Positions 9,348 through 18,490 of a stretch of 64,000 bases of DNA are shown piece by piece. Both the position numbers and the translations under genes were made by a program. The notes under the pieces are model-generated. The model was not told the DNA's origin. It saw only the letters and a program-made list of their open reading frames with translations, and did no database searches. The stretch is from an uncultured Lutibacter sp. (GTDB lineage: Bacteria; Bacteroidota; Bacteroidia; Flavobacteriales; Flavobacteriaceae), in NCBI RefSeq assembly GCF_947493565.1, contig NZ_CANLRG010000002.1, positions 62,001 through 126,000 of the forward strand. Direction: 5' to 3'. Numbering within the stretch: the stretch's first letter is position 1; each line of letters begins with the position of its first letter.

Positions 9348-10096
9348 ATTTCTTTTAAACCTGTTGATGGCATCCAGCCTATTTTACCATCGGCAATTTT
9401 AATTTTTTTCCAATCATCAAGTTCGTCTAAAATTATAACTTTTGTACCTTCGTGCAATTCAAAAACTTCTTCACTTGTTTTGGTAGGTGCATTTTTAATT
9501 TCAACTTTTTGTTTGTAAATAATTGCAGTTCTATTTTTTTGAACAGTTTTATAATTATTAAAAGCAAAAAAAGTAGAAACTACCATAATAAAAGCAGCTA
9601 ATATAGAGCCGTTAAAAAACAAAAATTTCTTTCTAGTTCCTAAAGAAAAATAGTACAATAAAAACATCATTGCAACCAAAAAGGAGGCTACAACAGCTAT
9701 AATTGCCCAAGTATCAAACGGTAATTTTTGAATAATATTAGCTGAAAAACGTTGAAAAAATGTTTTAGGAAGCTCCTCAATTACATCAATAGTCATTCTT
9801 TTAGCAAAAGCTAAATTTGAATTTGCATCTTCATGTACAGGGTTTAACTTTAAAGCTTTTTCGTAATAATAAATTGAAGGAGCAACTTTATTTAACTTAT
9901 AATAACAATTACCTAAATTAAAATACAAATCATCTGAAGCAACTCCTTGCTTTTCAATGCTTAAATACAATTCAATTGCTTTGTTGTATTTTCCGTTTTT
10001 ATACAAATTATTGGCTTCATCAAATATTTTATTTGGTGTTTGTGAAAATGCAACCAAATTAAAAAGTAGTACAATGCTAAGTATTAAATTTTTCAT
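9344..10096 (-). CDS. batE: BatE: TPR and SH3 domain protein of the aerotolerance operon
   Basis: A 250-residue exported or membrane protein. After a signal peptide (MKNLILSIVLLFNLVAFSQ) come TPR units at about 24-105 (DLYFNLGNCYYKLNKVAPSI), two hydrophobic segments around 130-185, and a C-terminal bacterial SH3-like domain (about 195-250, ending DGKIGWMPSTGLKEI). This is the BatE architecture, the last gene of the Bacteroidota Bat operon. Start at the ATG at 10096, one base past the batD stop codon, showing translational linkage. Bat proteins form an envelope complex in the bacteroidete model; the molecular activity is not known. Confidence 0.85.
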   Translation of the reverse strand: MKNLILSIVLLFNLVAFSQTPNKIFDEANNLYKNGKYNKAIELYLSIEKQGVASDDLYFNLGNCYYKLNKVAPSIYYYEKALKLNPVHEDANSNLAFAKRMTIDVIEELPKTFFQRFSANIIQKLPFDTWAIIAVVASFLVAMMFLLYYFSLGTRKKFLFFNGSILAAFIMVVSTFFAFNNYKTVQKNRTAIIYKQKVEIKNAPTKTSEEVFELHEGTKVIILDELDDWKKIKIADGKIGWMPSTGLKEI

Positions 10097-10097
10097 T

Positions 10098-11867
10098 TTA
10101 CAAATGCTTATCAATTTTGGTTATTACAGTTTTAGCTTTTTCAAATTCTTGCTCCATCATAACATTGGTTGTAGGTGTATAACGCGCAAAATCACAATCA
10201 TTTAACACTTCAACAAACTCGTTTATAGTTGCTAAATCAACTCCTTTACTTTGTAAAATTTCTGATATTTTTTCTTTAGAAATATCGGAAGTTTCCACAA
10301 ATAATTTAGCCTTTAAAAAGTTATGCAAGGCTTTCTCTAAAGCAATGTAAAAAGCTTCTTTTTTACCTAATTGTTTTTTTGCTTCCGATAAATATTTTCG
10401 AGCTAATTTATCTGCTTTTCTAATTTTATTTCCAAAAACATCTCCTGCTCTTTTAGCGCGATTTTTACCAATCATAATTCCTATTGGTATGGCTAAAAAT
10501 GGCAATAGTAACAACAAATAAAATGTGATTGAATTTAAAAATATACCTTTTTTAATTGGGTTAAATGTTGTATTTAATGCTATAAATCTAAAGTTATTAT
10601 CATTGGCTATTACTTGTTGTTTTTGATTTGAAACTATATTGTTGTTCGCTGCTGAAGGTAGTTCTTTGCCTTCTGTTACCTCTACAAAAATTGCTTCAGT
10701 TTTAATTGTTGTATATTTTTTTTCTTTTGGGTTAAAATAAGAAAATGTGACTTCTGGTATTTTGTACTTTCCTTTGTATTGTGGTACAACGGTATAAGCA
10801 TCAGAAATAGTTCCTCTTAAACCATTTAAAGAAGTTACCACTTGTTCTTTATGCTCAGGTGTATAAACCTCCAACTCTGCTGGTGTTGTAATTTTTGGGA
10901 TCTCAAACAGTTTTAAATTTCCTCTCCCTGAAACCTCTACTTTAATTTGAGCAGCATCATTAGCTTTCAGTATATTTTTATCTGCAAATACGTTAAATTC
11001 AAACTCTCCTACAGCACCTGTAAAATCAATAGGTTTACCTTCTTCAGGTAAAGGTTTTACCAGTACATTTTTAGTTGGAGATTCTGTTGAATAACTAATA
11101 TTTCTAGTAATCATATTCCCAAAAAAATCGCCTCTTCCTGTAGGTACACCAACAGAAAAATCCATTTTTATAGGTTCAACAACTAGTTTTCCGTCTCTTT
11201 GAGGAATTAAAACTGCTCTTTTTAAGATAAGATATCTATAATCTTCACCATTATATTTCCCTCTTCTTACCGTACCATCTTTTACTTCAATATCTTGGTT
11301 CCAAAATCCATTATATTGAGGAGATTCCGTTACTCTCCAATCATTAACACTAATATTTTCACTTACAAAAAGTTTGTAAACCACATAAATTCCTTCGCCA
11401 ACATAAGGTGACAAATTAGAAACTTCAGCAACTAAATGTATATTTTGTTGAGCTATATATTCTGGATTATTTGGATCTTTTGGTATTTCAACTTTTTCAG
11501 TAACTTCAATCTTTACTGTATTGGATTTTACGATATCATTATTATACTCTATAGTTGCAGGCTCTATAACAAAATTACCTTCATTTTTAGGTTCTAAGAT
11601 ATAAATGTAAGATTGTGAGTAACTTGCCTTACCATTAATCCAAGATTGATTTACAGAAGAACTTGGTCCACCTACCACTTTAAAATTGTTAAAAGATGGC
11701 GGTTTAAAATTATCTGCCCCTTGTTTATTAACTGTAAATTGTATTTTAAAACGTTGGTTTACACCCAATTTATTTTTACTAACTGATGTTGTAAACTCTA
11801 TTTGAGCACTTAATAACTGAGTTGCAAGCAGTAATATACTTAATATGTAAAACTTTATAAATTTCAT
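10098..11867 (-). CDS. batD: BatD family protein
   Basis: A 589-residue exported protein: signal peptide (about 1-20), a series of beta-sandwich domains from about 22 to 400, then one transmembrane helix near 445-465 (FYLLLLLPFLAIPIGIMIG) and a cytoplasmic helical tail (KLARKYLSEAKKQLG). The opening IEFTTSVSKNKLGVNQRFKIQFTV segment is typical of BatD ('oxygen tolerance') proteins. It sits 15 bases after batC and overlaps nothing. It presumably displays a large periplasmic domain to the VWA proteins BatA and BatB. The gene at 14770-16368 is a shorter relative in the same operon. Confidence 0.88.
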   Translation of the reverse strand: MKFIKFYILSILLLATQLLSAQIEFTTSVSKNKLGVNQRFKIQFTVNKQGADNFKPPSFNNFKVVGGPSSSVNQSWINGKASYSQSYIYILEPKNEGNFVIEPATIEYNNDIVKSNTVKIEVTEKVEIPKDPNNPEYIAQQNIHLVAEVSNLSPYVGEGIYVVYKLFVSENISVNDWRVTESPQYNGFWNQDIEVKDGTVRRGKYNGEDYRYLILKRAVLIPQRDGKLVVEPIKMDFSVGVPTGRGDFFGNMITRNISYSTESPTKNVLVKPLPEEGKPIDFTGAVGEFEFNVFADKNILKANDAAQIKVEVSGRGNLKLFEIPKITTPAELEVYTPEHKEQVVTSLNGLRGTISDAYTVVPQYKGKYKIPEVTFSYFNPKEKKYTTIKTEAIFVEVTEGKELPSAANNNIVSNQKQQVIANDNNFRFIALNTTFNPIKKGIFLNSITFYLLLLLPFLAIPIGIMIGKNRAKRAGDVFGNKIRKADKLARKYLSEAKKQLGKKEAFYIALEKALHNFLKAKLFVETSDISKEKISEILQSKGVDLATINEFVEVLNDCDFARYTPTTNVMMEQEFEKAKTVITKIDKHL

Positions 11868-11882
11868 TTATTAAACTATTAA

Positions 11883-12710
11883 TTACCAGTCTTTTTCTTG
11901 TTTTATTTTTTTGCCTTTAGCCTTTTGAGCATTTAACTTTTTTTGTGTTTTATTTTCTTCATTGTTCATTGCCTCTAATAACTGCTTCATTTGCTCAGGG
12001 GTTAATTGATTAGGCCTAGGTTGTTTATTTTTTTCTTCGTCTTTTTGATCATTTTTATCTTTTTTAGGATCTCCTTTATCATCTTTTTTGTCTTTCCCTT
12101 TATCTTGATCCTTGTTTTTATCATCTTTCTTCTCATCATCGCCTCCTTCTTTTTCCTTTTGATCTTTATTTTTGTTGTCTTTATTGTCTTTGTTATCCTT
12201 ATTATCTTTGTTGTCTTTATCGTTTTTATTTTGTTGTTGTTGCTGCTTTAAAAGTTCTTGTGCCAAAGCTAAATTGTACCTAGTTTCATCATCTTTTGAA
12301 TTATTTCGCATTGAATTTTTATATGCTTGGACAGCTTGTTCGTATTTTTTCTCTTTCATAAAAGCATTCCCCATATTGTGATAGGTTTCGGCTTTACTCA
12401 TTTTTTCATTTACTGTTTTTTCAACCAATTCAAATTGTGTAACTGCTTCTTTATTCCTGTTTTGTTGATACACTGCATTTCCTAAATTATACGAAGCTTT
12501 CGGGTAATTTGGATTTTTAGACAGGGCTTTTTTATAAGCAATCTCTGCTTCATCAAATTTTAACTCATTGTATAGTTTGTTGCCGATTCTAACATCTTCT
12601 CTAGCTTCTCTTTCTAATGCTTTTTGATTTTTTTCTTGTGAAAAAGCAAGTGTTGCTAGCATTAATAGTGAAAATGTAAGTAGTTTTTGTATGTTAAAAA
12701 ATTGTTTCAT
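11883..12710 (-). CDS. batC: BatC: TPR protein with Lys/Asp-rich low-complexity tail
   Basis: A 275-residue protein with a signal peptide (to about residue 24, ending LAFSQ) and three to four TPR units at about 38-155 (PKASYNLGNAVYQQNRNKEA; ETYHNMGNAFMKEKKYEQA). From about 155 to 235 it is almost only K, D, N, E and Q, including a five-fold KDN tripeptide run encoded by 9-base repeats. The last 35 residues (LTPEQMKQLLEAMNNEE) are again structured. TPR plus charged tail is the BatC pattern. It follows batB by 7 bases. The repeat tract is a plausible site of length variation between strains. Confidence 0.85.
   Translation of the reverse strand: MKQFFNIQKLLTFSLLMLATLAFSQEKNQKALEREAREDVRIGNKLYNELKFDEAEIAYKKALSKNPNYPKASYNLGNAVYQQNRNKEAVTQFELVEKTVNEKMSKAETYHNMGNAFMKEKKYEQAVQAYKNSMRNNSKDDETRYNLALAQELLKQQQQQNKNDKDNKDNKDNKDNKDNKNKDQKEKEGGDDEKKDDKNKDQDKGKDKKDDKGDPKKDKNDQKDEEKNKQPRPNQLTPEQMKQLLEAMNNEENKTQKKLNAQKAKGKKIKQEKDW
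12170..12225 (-). repeat. 9-base coding microsatellite in batC
   Basis: On the minus strand, degenerate 9-base units encode KDN repeats (gataacaaa, gacaataaa, gacaacaaa variants), about five to six units. The copies differ at third positions, so this is an old, partly decayed tandem repeat rather than a pure slippage tract. Confidence 0.7.
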
Positions 12711-12717
12711 GTTGTTT

Positions 12718-13752
12718 TTATTTTTGATTGAATAAATTCAACTTTTGAACCCATTTCGTTTTCTTTTCTAATAATAATACATCAATAATTAAAAATAGCA
12801 ATCCTAAACCAATAAACCATTGAAATTGGTCTTTATAATCTGAAAATTGTTTCGTTTCAAACTCGCTTTTTTCAGCTTTTACTAACAAATCTTCAATTAT
12901 GGTTATGGTTTCTTGAGTTTTATTTCCGTTGATATATTTTCCGTTTCCTTCATTTGCTATTGCTCTTAAAACCTCTTCTTTCATTTGTGTAATTACCACT
13001 TCACCCTTGTTATCTTTTTTATAACTAATTACAGATCCATTGCTTTTTATTGGAATTGGTCCTCCTTTTTCTGTTCCAACACCTATGGTGTAAATTTTAA
13101 TTCCTTGTTTTTTTGCTTCTTCAGCTAAGGAAACTGTATTTTCTTCGTGATCTTCACCATCGGAAACTATAAACAAAAATCTGTTGGTTTGTTCATCATT
13201 ATCAAAATAAGTAATTCCACGTTCAATTGCTTCATTAATGGCTGTTCCTTGGCTTGAAACCATATCAGGATTGGCATTTTGCAAAAACATTTTTGCTGCT
13301 GCGTGATCTGTAGTTATTGGAAGTAAAGGGTATGAATTTCCTGCATAAATAATAATTCCAATTCTATCACTTCCTAAGCTTTCAATAATGCGCGTAATTA
13401 TCTGCTTTGCTTTGTCTAAACGACTTGGGGCAATGTCCTCAGCTAACATACTTTTAGAAACATCTAATGCAAAAACAATGTCTACACCTTGTCTTTTAAC
13501 GGTTTCTAATTTAGTTCCCATTTTTGGATTTGCTAAACCAATAATTAAAAAAGCTAAGCCTAAACAAACAACAATTATTTTTAAAAATGATTTAAATGTA
13601 GACTGCTCTGGACTTAATTTTTGAATTAAATGGGCATCAGCAAATTGCTTTTGAGTGCGTTTTTTCCACCAAAGCACCAACAAAAACAGTACAAAAAGTA
13701 CAGGTATAATTGCTAAGTAAATAAAATATGTTGGTTCTTCTATTTGATACAT
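12718..13752 (-). CDS. batB: BatB: membrane-anchored VWA domain protein
   Basis: A 344-residue inner-membrane protein. N-terminal transmembrane helices at about 9-30 and 55-75 precede a von Willebrand A domain whose metal-ion-dependent adhesion site is intact (DVSKS near residue 96; T-x-x-x in TTDHAAA; ...VSDGEDHEENT). A C-terminal transmembrane helix (FIGLGLLFLIIDVLLL) ends it. It shares the layout of BatA, the gene just upstream (10-base gap). VWA proteins of this type partner with MoxR AAA+ ATPases; targets are unknown. Confidence 0.92.
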   Translation of the reverse strand: MYQIEEPTYFIYLAIIPVLFVLFLLVLWWKKRTQKQFADAHLIQKLSPEQSTFKSFLKIIVVCLGLAFLIIGLANPKMGTKLETVKRQGVDIVFALDVSKSMLAEDIAPSRLDKAKQIITRIIESLGSDRIGIIIYAGNSYPLLPITTDHAAAKMFLQNANPDMVSSQGTAINEAIERGITYFDNDEQTNRFLFIVSDGEDHEENTVSLAEEAKKQGIKIYTIGVGTEKGGPIPIKSNGSVISYKKDNKGEVVITQMKEEVLRAIANEGNGKYINGNKTQETITIIEDLLVKAEKSEFETKQFSDYKDQFQWFIGLGLLFLIIDVLLLEKKTKWVQKLNLFNQK

Positions 13753-13762
13753 TTTTAAATAT

Positions 13763-14767
13763 TTATATAAAACTTTTAAATATGGTATGCTTTAAAGCCA
13801 TTTCTATTAAAACTAACAAGCCCGCTATAAGTACTAAAATTCTATAATTTTCTTGATAGTTGTAATATTTAAACTCTTCTATTTCAGTTTTTTCGAGTTT
13901 ATTAATTTCGTCATAAATAGCTTTCAATTTTAAATTATCGGTAGCTCTAAAGTACTTACCTTCGGTTTCTTTAGCAATATACCTTAATAAATCTTCATCT
14001 ATTTCAACAGGAGAATTTCTAAATAACAACTGACCTGTTCTAGGATCTTTAGCATAAGGAAATGAAGCGGTTCCATTTGTTCCCAAACCAATGGTATACA
14101 CTTTAATTCCTAAACCAACTGCTAATTCCGTTGCTGTTTTAGGATCAACAAAACCTGTATTGTTTACTCCATCGGTTAATAAAATAATTACTTTACTTTT
14201 CGCTTTGCTTTCTTTCAATCTATTTACTGCAGAACCTAATCCCATTCCAATAGCTGTTCCACCTTCTAATTGTCCCCATTTAATTTCTGAAATGGTATTC
14301 CTTACAATTCGTTTATCACTAGTAATTGGTGTTTGCGTAAAACTTTCTCCAGCATAAACTACAATTCCAATTCGGTCGTTTGGGCGCTGATTTACAAATT
14401 CATTGGCTACTTTTTTAAGAGCCTCTAATCTATTAGGTTCTAAATCTCGAGCTAACATACTTGCAGAAACATCAATTGCCATTACAATATCAATCCCTTT
14501 ATTTGTTTTAGTTCGCTCACTAACTTCAACAATTCTAGGTCGTGCTAAAGCAATAATTAAAAGTGTCATTGCAATTAATCTTAAAACCGGCAATAAAGGT
14601 TTTAATTTTGATAACAAAGAAGGCTGCGTTTGAAAGCCTTTTGTACTTCCTATAGTGAATGTTGCCTGCCCTTTTTTTCTAATTAGAAAAAACCATACCG
14701 CTAATAATGGTATTAAAATTAATAACCATAAAAACTGTGGATGTAAAAATTCAAAATTTTCTAACAT
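13763..14767 (-). CDS. batA: BatA: membrane-anchored VWA domain protein
   Basis: A 334-residue inner-membrane protein: N-terminal helices at about 10-28 and 58-75, a VWA domain with complete MIDAS (DVSAS near residue 96; QTPITSDK; LLTDGVNNTG), and a C-terminal helix (ILVLIAGLLVLIEMAL). The conserved patch DLEPNRLEALKKVANEF after the MIDAS is shared with BatB (DIAPSRLDKAKQI), showing they are paralogues. It starts 2 bases after the stop of the BatD-like gene, so translation is coupled. Part of the moxR-bat operon. Confidence 0.92.
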   Translation of the reverse strand: MLENFEFLHPQFLWLLILIPLLAVWFFLIRKKGQATFTIGSTKGFQTQPSLLSKLKPLLPVLRLIAMTLLIIALARPRIVEVSERTKTNKGIDIVMAIDVSASMLARDLEPNRLEALKKVANEFVNQRPNDRIGIVVYAGESFTQTPITSDKRIVRNTISEIKWGQLEGGTAIGMGLGSAVNRLKESKAKSKVIILLTDGVNNTGFVDPKTATELAVGLGIKVYTIGLGTNGTASFPYAKDPRTGQLLFRNSPVEIDEDLLRYIAKETEGKYFRATDNLKLKAIYDEINKLEKTEIEEFKYYNYQENYRILVLIAGLLVLIEMALKHTIFKSFI

Positions 14768-14769
14768 AG

Positions 14770-16368
14770 TTAATTATTTATGGATACCGAATTAATAATA
14801 CGTTCGCTAACTTGTTTAGCAGAAGCCTCTTTTTCAGGGTAAGACACAAATACTTGTTGCATTCCTTTTGTATTGGCAAATAACAACATGGTTAATTTAT
14901 TATTTTCCATTTTTTTAGTAACAGGGTTTTCTAACGTATAATCCATCAAAACTTTTCTACCTTCATTACCATCAATAAGTATAGGTTCTTGTTGAATATT
15001 GGTAAATGTTGTATTCATTTTAGCTTCCATAGACTTAATAGAGCCTTGTACACCACCATCTAAATTAAAATTGTCAACTTCACTTAAAAAATGGATGGTA
15101 GAAACTATCACATAAAAATTACTAATTAAACTTTTGTATGAATAGCTTGAAAAATCTCCAACTGAAGTGACACCGTTATCTGGAAGTTGTACTGATTCAA
15201 TCTTTAAAATTTCAGGAGTTTCAATGGTTATTGGCGGATGTCCATAAGTAGCTTTATACCATTGTTTATTAGAATCCATCATTTCTGAAGTGGTGTCTCC
15301 TAATACATTTTTCTTTAAAAATTTATAACCGAAATAACCAGCAACTCCAATAATTATAATAAAAAAAGCTGCAAAAATTAATAAGTATTTTTTTAAATTA
15401 CTTTTCTTTTTTGGTTCCTCAACTGCTATTTCAAAAGCTTGATCTTGAGTTGCCTCAGCTTCTTGTACTCTTTTTTTATGAACGGCTCCTTCTGTATCTT
15501 TTAAAATGTGTTCAATAATAGTTCTATCATTTTTAATTTCTTCAACTATTGGTTTAGATTTAGCAAATTTCACTAAATCTGCACTTTGTAATACTTGTTT
15601 TAATTGCTGTATGGTTGCTTTTGAGATTCCTAATTTACTAGATTCATTAAAGTCGGTAATGGTTTCAATTAATTCGTTAGTAGTAGATTCTAGTGCTGGA
15701 ATTTTAATATCTTTTTCAATATAAGTTCTAACAATGTCTGTTAACTCTGAATAATAAATCTTTATTTTGTTTTGTTGTAATAGTTTTTTCCCATCCAATT
15801 CAACTAAACGTTGCATAGCTTCTTGTATTGGTGCTACATGTACTTTAGGGATGATTTTTTCTTTTTTCTTTCTAAAAATAACATAAAGAATACCAGCTAT
15901 TAACAATAAAACTGGAATTAAAATCCACCACAAATGCTTATAATCATCAAATGTTTTTGGCTCACTTTTAATTGATTTTATTTCATATAAGCCTTGTTTG
16001 GTTGTATCAACTTTTACGGTTGCCACGTTTATTAACAACGAATCTGTTACATATTTTTTATTGCTAATTAAAATTTCTTGTTGAGGAATAACATAACTCC
16101 CACTATCAAAACTGGTAAGTAAGTATTTTTTTTCTAAGCTGTTTTTAAGAGTGTCTATAGGCAATGTTTCTACCACTTCAACCTTTCCTAAACTATCCAA
16201 TTTTAACTTAGGAAAAATAACATTATTGGTTTCATTCACTGAAATTTTAAATTGAATTTGCTCTCCAATTTTTATCGAAGTAGTATCTGCTGTAACAGTA
16301 ACTGGATTTTGTTGGGAAAACCCAATAAAACCGATAAAAAATAAGATATAAACTACTTGTTTTTTCAT
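14770..16368 (-). CDS. BatD-like membrane protein with an extra C-terminal domain
   Basis: A 532-residue two-part protein. The first half has a signal peptide (MKKQVVYILFFIGFIGFSQ), a BatD-type beta domain (VTADTTSIKIGEQIQFKISV), a transmembrane helix near 148-170 (LWWILIPVLLLIAGILYVIF) and a DUF4381-like cytoplasmic helical region. The second half adds another transmembrane helix near 330-350 (YLLIFAAFFIIIIGVAGYFG) and a roughly 180-residue soluble domain I do not recognise. The position between the DUF58 gene and batA is where moxR-bat operons often carry such a protein. Start at 16368 gives the signal peptide and leaves 28 bases after the DUF58 stop; a start at 16407 would overlap it. Confidence 0.75.
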   Translation of the reverse strand: MKKQVVYILFFIGFIGFSQQNPVTVTADTTSIKIGEQIQFKISVNETNNVIFPKLKLDSLGKVEVVETLPIDTLKNSLEKKYLLTSFDSGSYVIPQQEILISNKKYVTDSLLINVATVKVDTTKQGLYEIKSIKSEPKTFDDYKHLWWILIPVLLLIAGILYVIFRKKKEKIIPKVHVAPIQEAMQRLVELDGKKLLQQNKIKIYYSELTDIVRTYIEKDIKIPALESTTNELIETITDFNESSKLGISKATIQQLKQVLQSADLVKFAKSKPIVEEIKNDRTIIEHILKDTEGAVHKKRVQEAEATQDQAFEIAVEEPKKKSNLKKYLLIFAAFFIIIIGVAGYFGYKFLKKNVLGDTTSEMMDSNKQWYKATYGHPPITIETPEILKIESVQLPDNGVTSVGDFSSYSYKSLISNFYVIVSTIHFLSEVDNFNLDGGVQGSIKSMEAKMNTTFTNIQQEPILIDGNEGRKVLMDYTLENPVTKKMENNKLTMLLFANTKGMQQVFVSYPEKEASAKQVSERIINSVSINN

Positions 16369-16396
16369 TTTAAATTCTTCTTTCCAATACCATTTG

Positions 16397-17269
16397 TTAT
16401 TTAGCACCTTTGCGTTTAAAATAACCTAATAATTTTTTCACATAACTTTCATCAATCCTAGAACTAATTGTTCCTGCTCCACTATGACTAAATGATTTTT
16501 CGAAATATTCAACTGCGTTTTGATAGTGCTTTTGATAATTATTTCTCACTTTTTTTGAAGAAGTATTTACCAATAATGTAGTTCCTGTTTCGGCGTCTAG
16601 CATTGGTACCATTCCTAAATTTGGAATTGTTTCATCATGTTTATCAAAAACTCTAATTCCTGTTACGTCGTGCTTTCTTCCTACAATTTTTAGGGTATGT
16701 TCATAATGTGTATCCATAAAATCAGACAATACAAATACGATGGCTTTTTTCTTCATTACACTCGATAAAAATTTGAGTGCTTCATTAATAGTTGTTTTTG
16801 TACTTTTTGGTTGAAATTCAATCAATTCTCTAATAATACGAAGCACATGACTTTTCCCTTTTTTTGGAGGAATAAATAATTCAACCGAATCTGAAAAAAG
16901 TAGTAAGCCAACTTTATCATTATTTTGAATAGCAGAAAAAGCCAAGGTTGCGGCTATTTCGGTTAAAGTATCGCGCTTAAACTGATGTGTTGTTCCAAAA
17001 AATTCTGAACCACTTACATCAACCATGAGCATCATTGTTAATTCTCTTTCTTCTTCAAATACTTTTACAAAGGGTTCGTTATAACGTGCTGTTACATTCC
17101 AATCTATCGCTCTAACATCATCTCCATATTGATATTGACGTACTTCTGAAAAAGTCATACCACGCCCCTTAAACGAACTATGATATTCGCCTGAAAATAT
17201 GTGATCAGACAAGCGGCGTGTCTTAATCTCTATTTTACGAACTTTTTTTAGTATTTCTTTAGTATCCAT
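16397..17269 (-). CDS. DUF58 domain protein of the moxR-bat operon
   Basis: A 290-residue soluble protein with the DUF58 core: GEYHSSFKGRGMTFSEVRQY near 27-46, then the R-x-I-D-W motif (DVRAIDWNVTARYNEPFVK), and a VWA-like fold with DVSGSEFFG near 88. DUF58 proteins accompany MoxR ATPases as the cytoplasmic member of the set. It lies 96 bases downstream of moxR and 28 bases upstream of the BatD-like gene. No membrane segment is evident. Confidence 0.92.
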   Translation of the reverse strand: MDTKEILKKVRKIEIKTRRLSDHIFSGEYHSSFKGRGMTFSEVRQYQYGDDVRAIDWNVTARYNEPFVKVFEEERELTMMLMVDVSGSEFFGTTHQFKRDTLTEIAATLAFSAIQNNDKVGLLLFSDSVELFIPPKKGKSHVLRIIRELIEFQPKSTKTTINEALKFLSSVMKKKAIVFVLSDFMDTHYEHTLKIVGRKHDVTGIRVFDKHDETIPNLGMVPMLDAETGTTLLVNTSSKKVRNNYQKHYQNAVEYFEKSFSHSGAGTISSRIDESYVKKLLGYFKRKGAK

Positions 17270-17365
17270 AATTCCTATTAAATTGTTTAAAGTGTATTTA
17301 TTGAATTACTCTTTATTATCTTCTTTATAAATTAGAACAATAAAGCAGTTACACAAATAAACATT

Positions 17366-18373
17366 TTATGGTACTTCTACTTGATTTACTATTTGATTGA
17401 TAATGTCTTCTGAAGTTACATTTTCAGCCTCTGCTTCGTATGTAATTCCAATTCTATGACGTAAAACATCGTGCACAACAGCACGTACATCTTCAGGTAT
17501 TACATATCCTCTTCTTTTGATAAAGGCAAAACATTTAGCTGCCATGGCTAAGTTGATACTTCCACGTGGAGAAGCTCCAAAACTTATCAACCCTTTTAAG
17601 TCTGGTAAGTTATATTTTTCAGGGTAACGAGTAGCAAAAATAATGTCTAAAATGTACTTTTCAATTTTTTCATCCATATAGACTTCTTTTACTGCTTCTC
17701 TTGCTTTTATAATTTGATTGATAGATGCAACTGCATTTATGGTTCCAAAACTATTATTTAAATTTTGGCGCATAATTAGTTGTTCTTCATCCAATTTTGG
17801 ATAATCAATCACTGTTTTTAACATAAAACGGTCAACCTGAGCTTCAGGTAACGGATAAGTTCCTTCTTGTTCTACTGGGTTTTGTGTTGCCATTACTAAA
17901 AATGGTTCTTCTAACTTGAAAGTAGTATCTCCAATAGTAATTTGACGCTCTTGCATTGCTTCTAACAAAGCAGATTGAACTTTTGCTGGCGCACGGTTAA
18001 TTTCATCAGCCAATACAAAATTGGCAAAAATTGGTCCTTTTTTAATGGTAAAATCGTTGTCTTTTACACTATAAATCATTGTTCCAATTACATCCGCTGG
18101 CAATAAATCTGGTGTAAATTGTATTCTGCTAAAATTACCTTGTACTGCCTTTGATAGTGTGTTAATAGCCAATGTTTTAGCTAAACCTGGAACACCTTCT
18201 AATAAAATGTGACCATTCCCTAATAAACCAATTAACAATCGTTCTACCATGTGCTTTTGGCCAACAATCACTTTGTTCATTTCCATCATTAATAAATCGA
18301 CAAAGGCGCTTTCTTTTTCAATTTTTTCATTAATTGCCTTAATATCAACCGAAACATTACTTTCTTCTATCAT
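17366..18373 (-). CDS. moxR: MoxR-family AAA+ ATPase
   Basis: A 335-residue cytoplasmic AAA+ ATPase. Walker A is GVPGLAKT near 60-67, Walker B LADEINRAP near 123, sensor 1 ATQNP near 165, an arginine-finger region (EAQVDRF) near 185, and sensor 2 GASPRGSINLAMAAK near 275. It heads the operon and presumably remodels the VWA partners encoded downstream. The 117-base gap upstream holds no box that fits TAnnTTTG, so the operon promoter is not placed. Confidence 0.95.
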   Translation of the reverse strand: MIEESNVSVDIKAINEKIEKESAFVDLLMMEMNKVIVGQKHMVERLLIGLLGNGHILLEGVPGLAKTLAINTLSKAVQGNFSRIQFTPDLLPADVIGTMIYSVKDNDFTIKKGPIFANFVLADEINRAPAKVQSALLEAMQERQITIGDTTFKLEEPFLVMATQNPVEQEGTYPLPEAQVDRFMLKTVIDYPKLDEEQLIMRQNLNNSFGTINAVASINQIIKAREAVKEVYMDEKIEKYILDIIFATRYPEKYNLPDLKGLISFGASPRGSINLAMAAKCFAFIKRRGYVIPEDVRAVVHDVLRHRIGITYEAEAENVTSEDIINQIVNQVEVP

Positions 18374-18490
18374 TTTATTTAATTTTTTAAACGCGTGAAT
18401 TTAACATGCTTTCTTACACCATGCAAATAGCATAAATATTTTTTTAAACCTTGTTAAAAATTGGTTAAAAGTAGAATGATTTACAAAGGT

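Noticed and set aside
12170-12225. Possible CRISPR-like array
   Set aside because: Units are 9 bases, in frame inside batC, with no spacers; no cas genes are in the window.
12006-12381. Hydrophobic plus-strand frames
   Set aside because: They are the antisense of the Lys/Asp-rich tract of batC; the F, I, V and L runs simply complement K and D codons.
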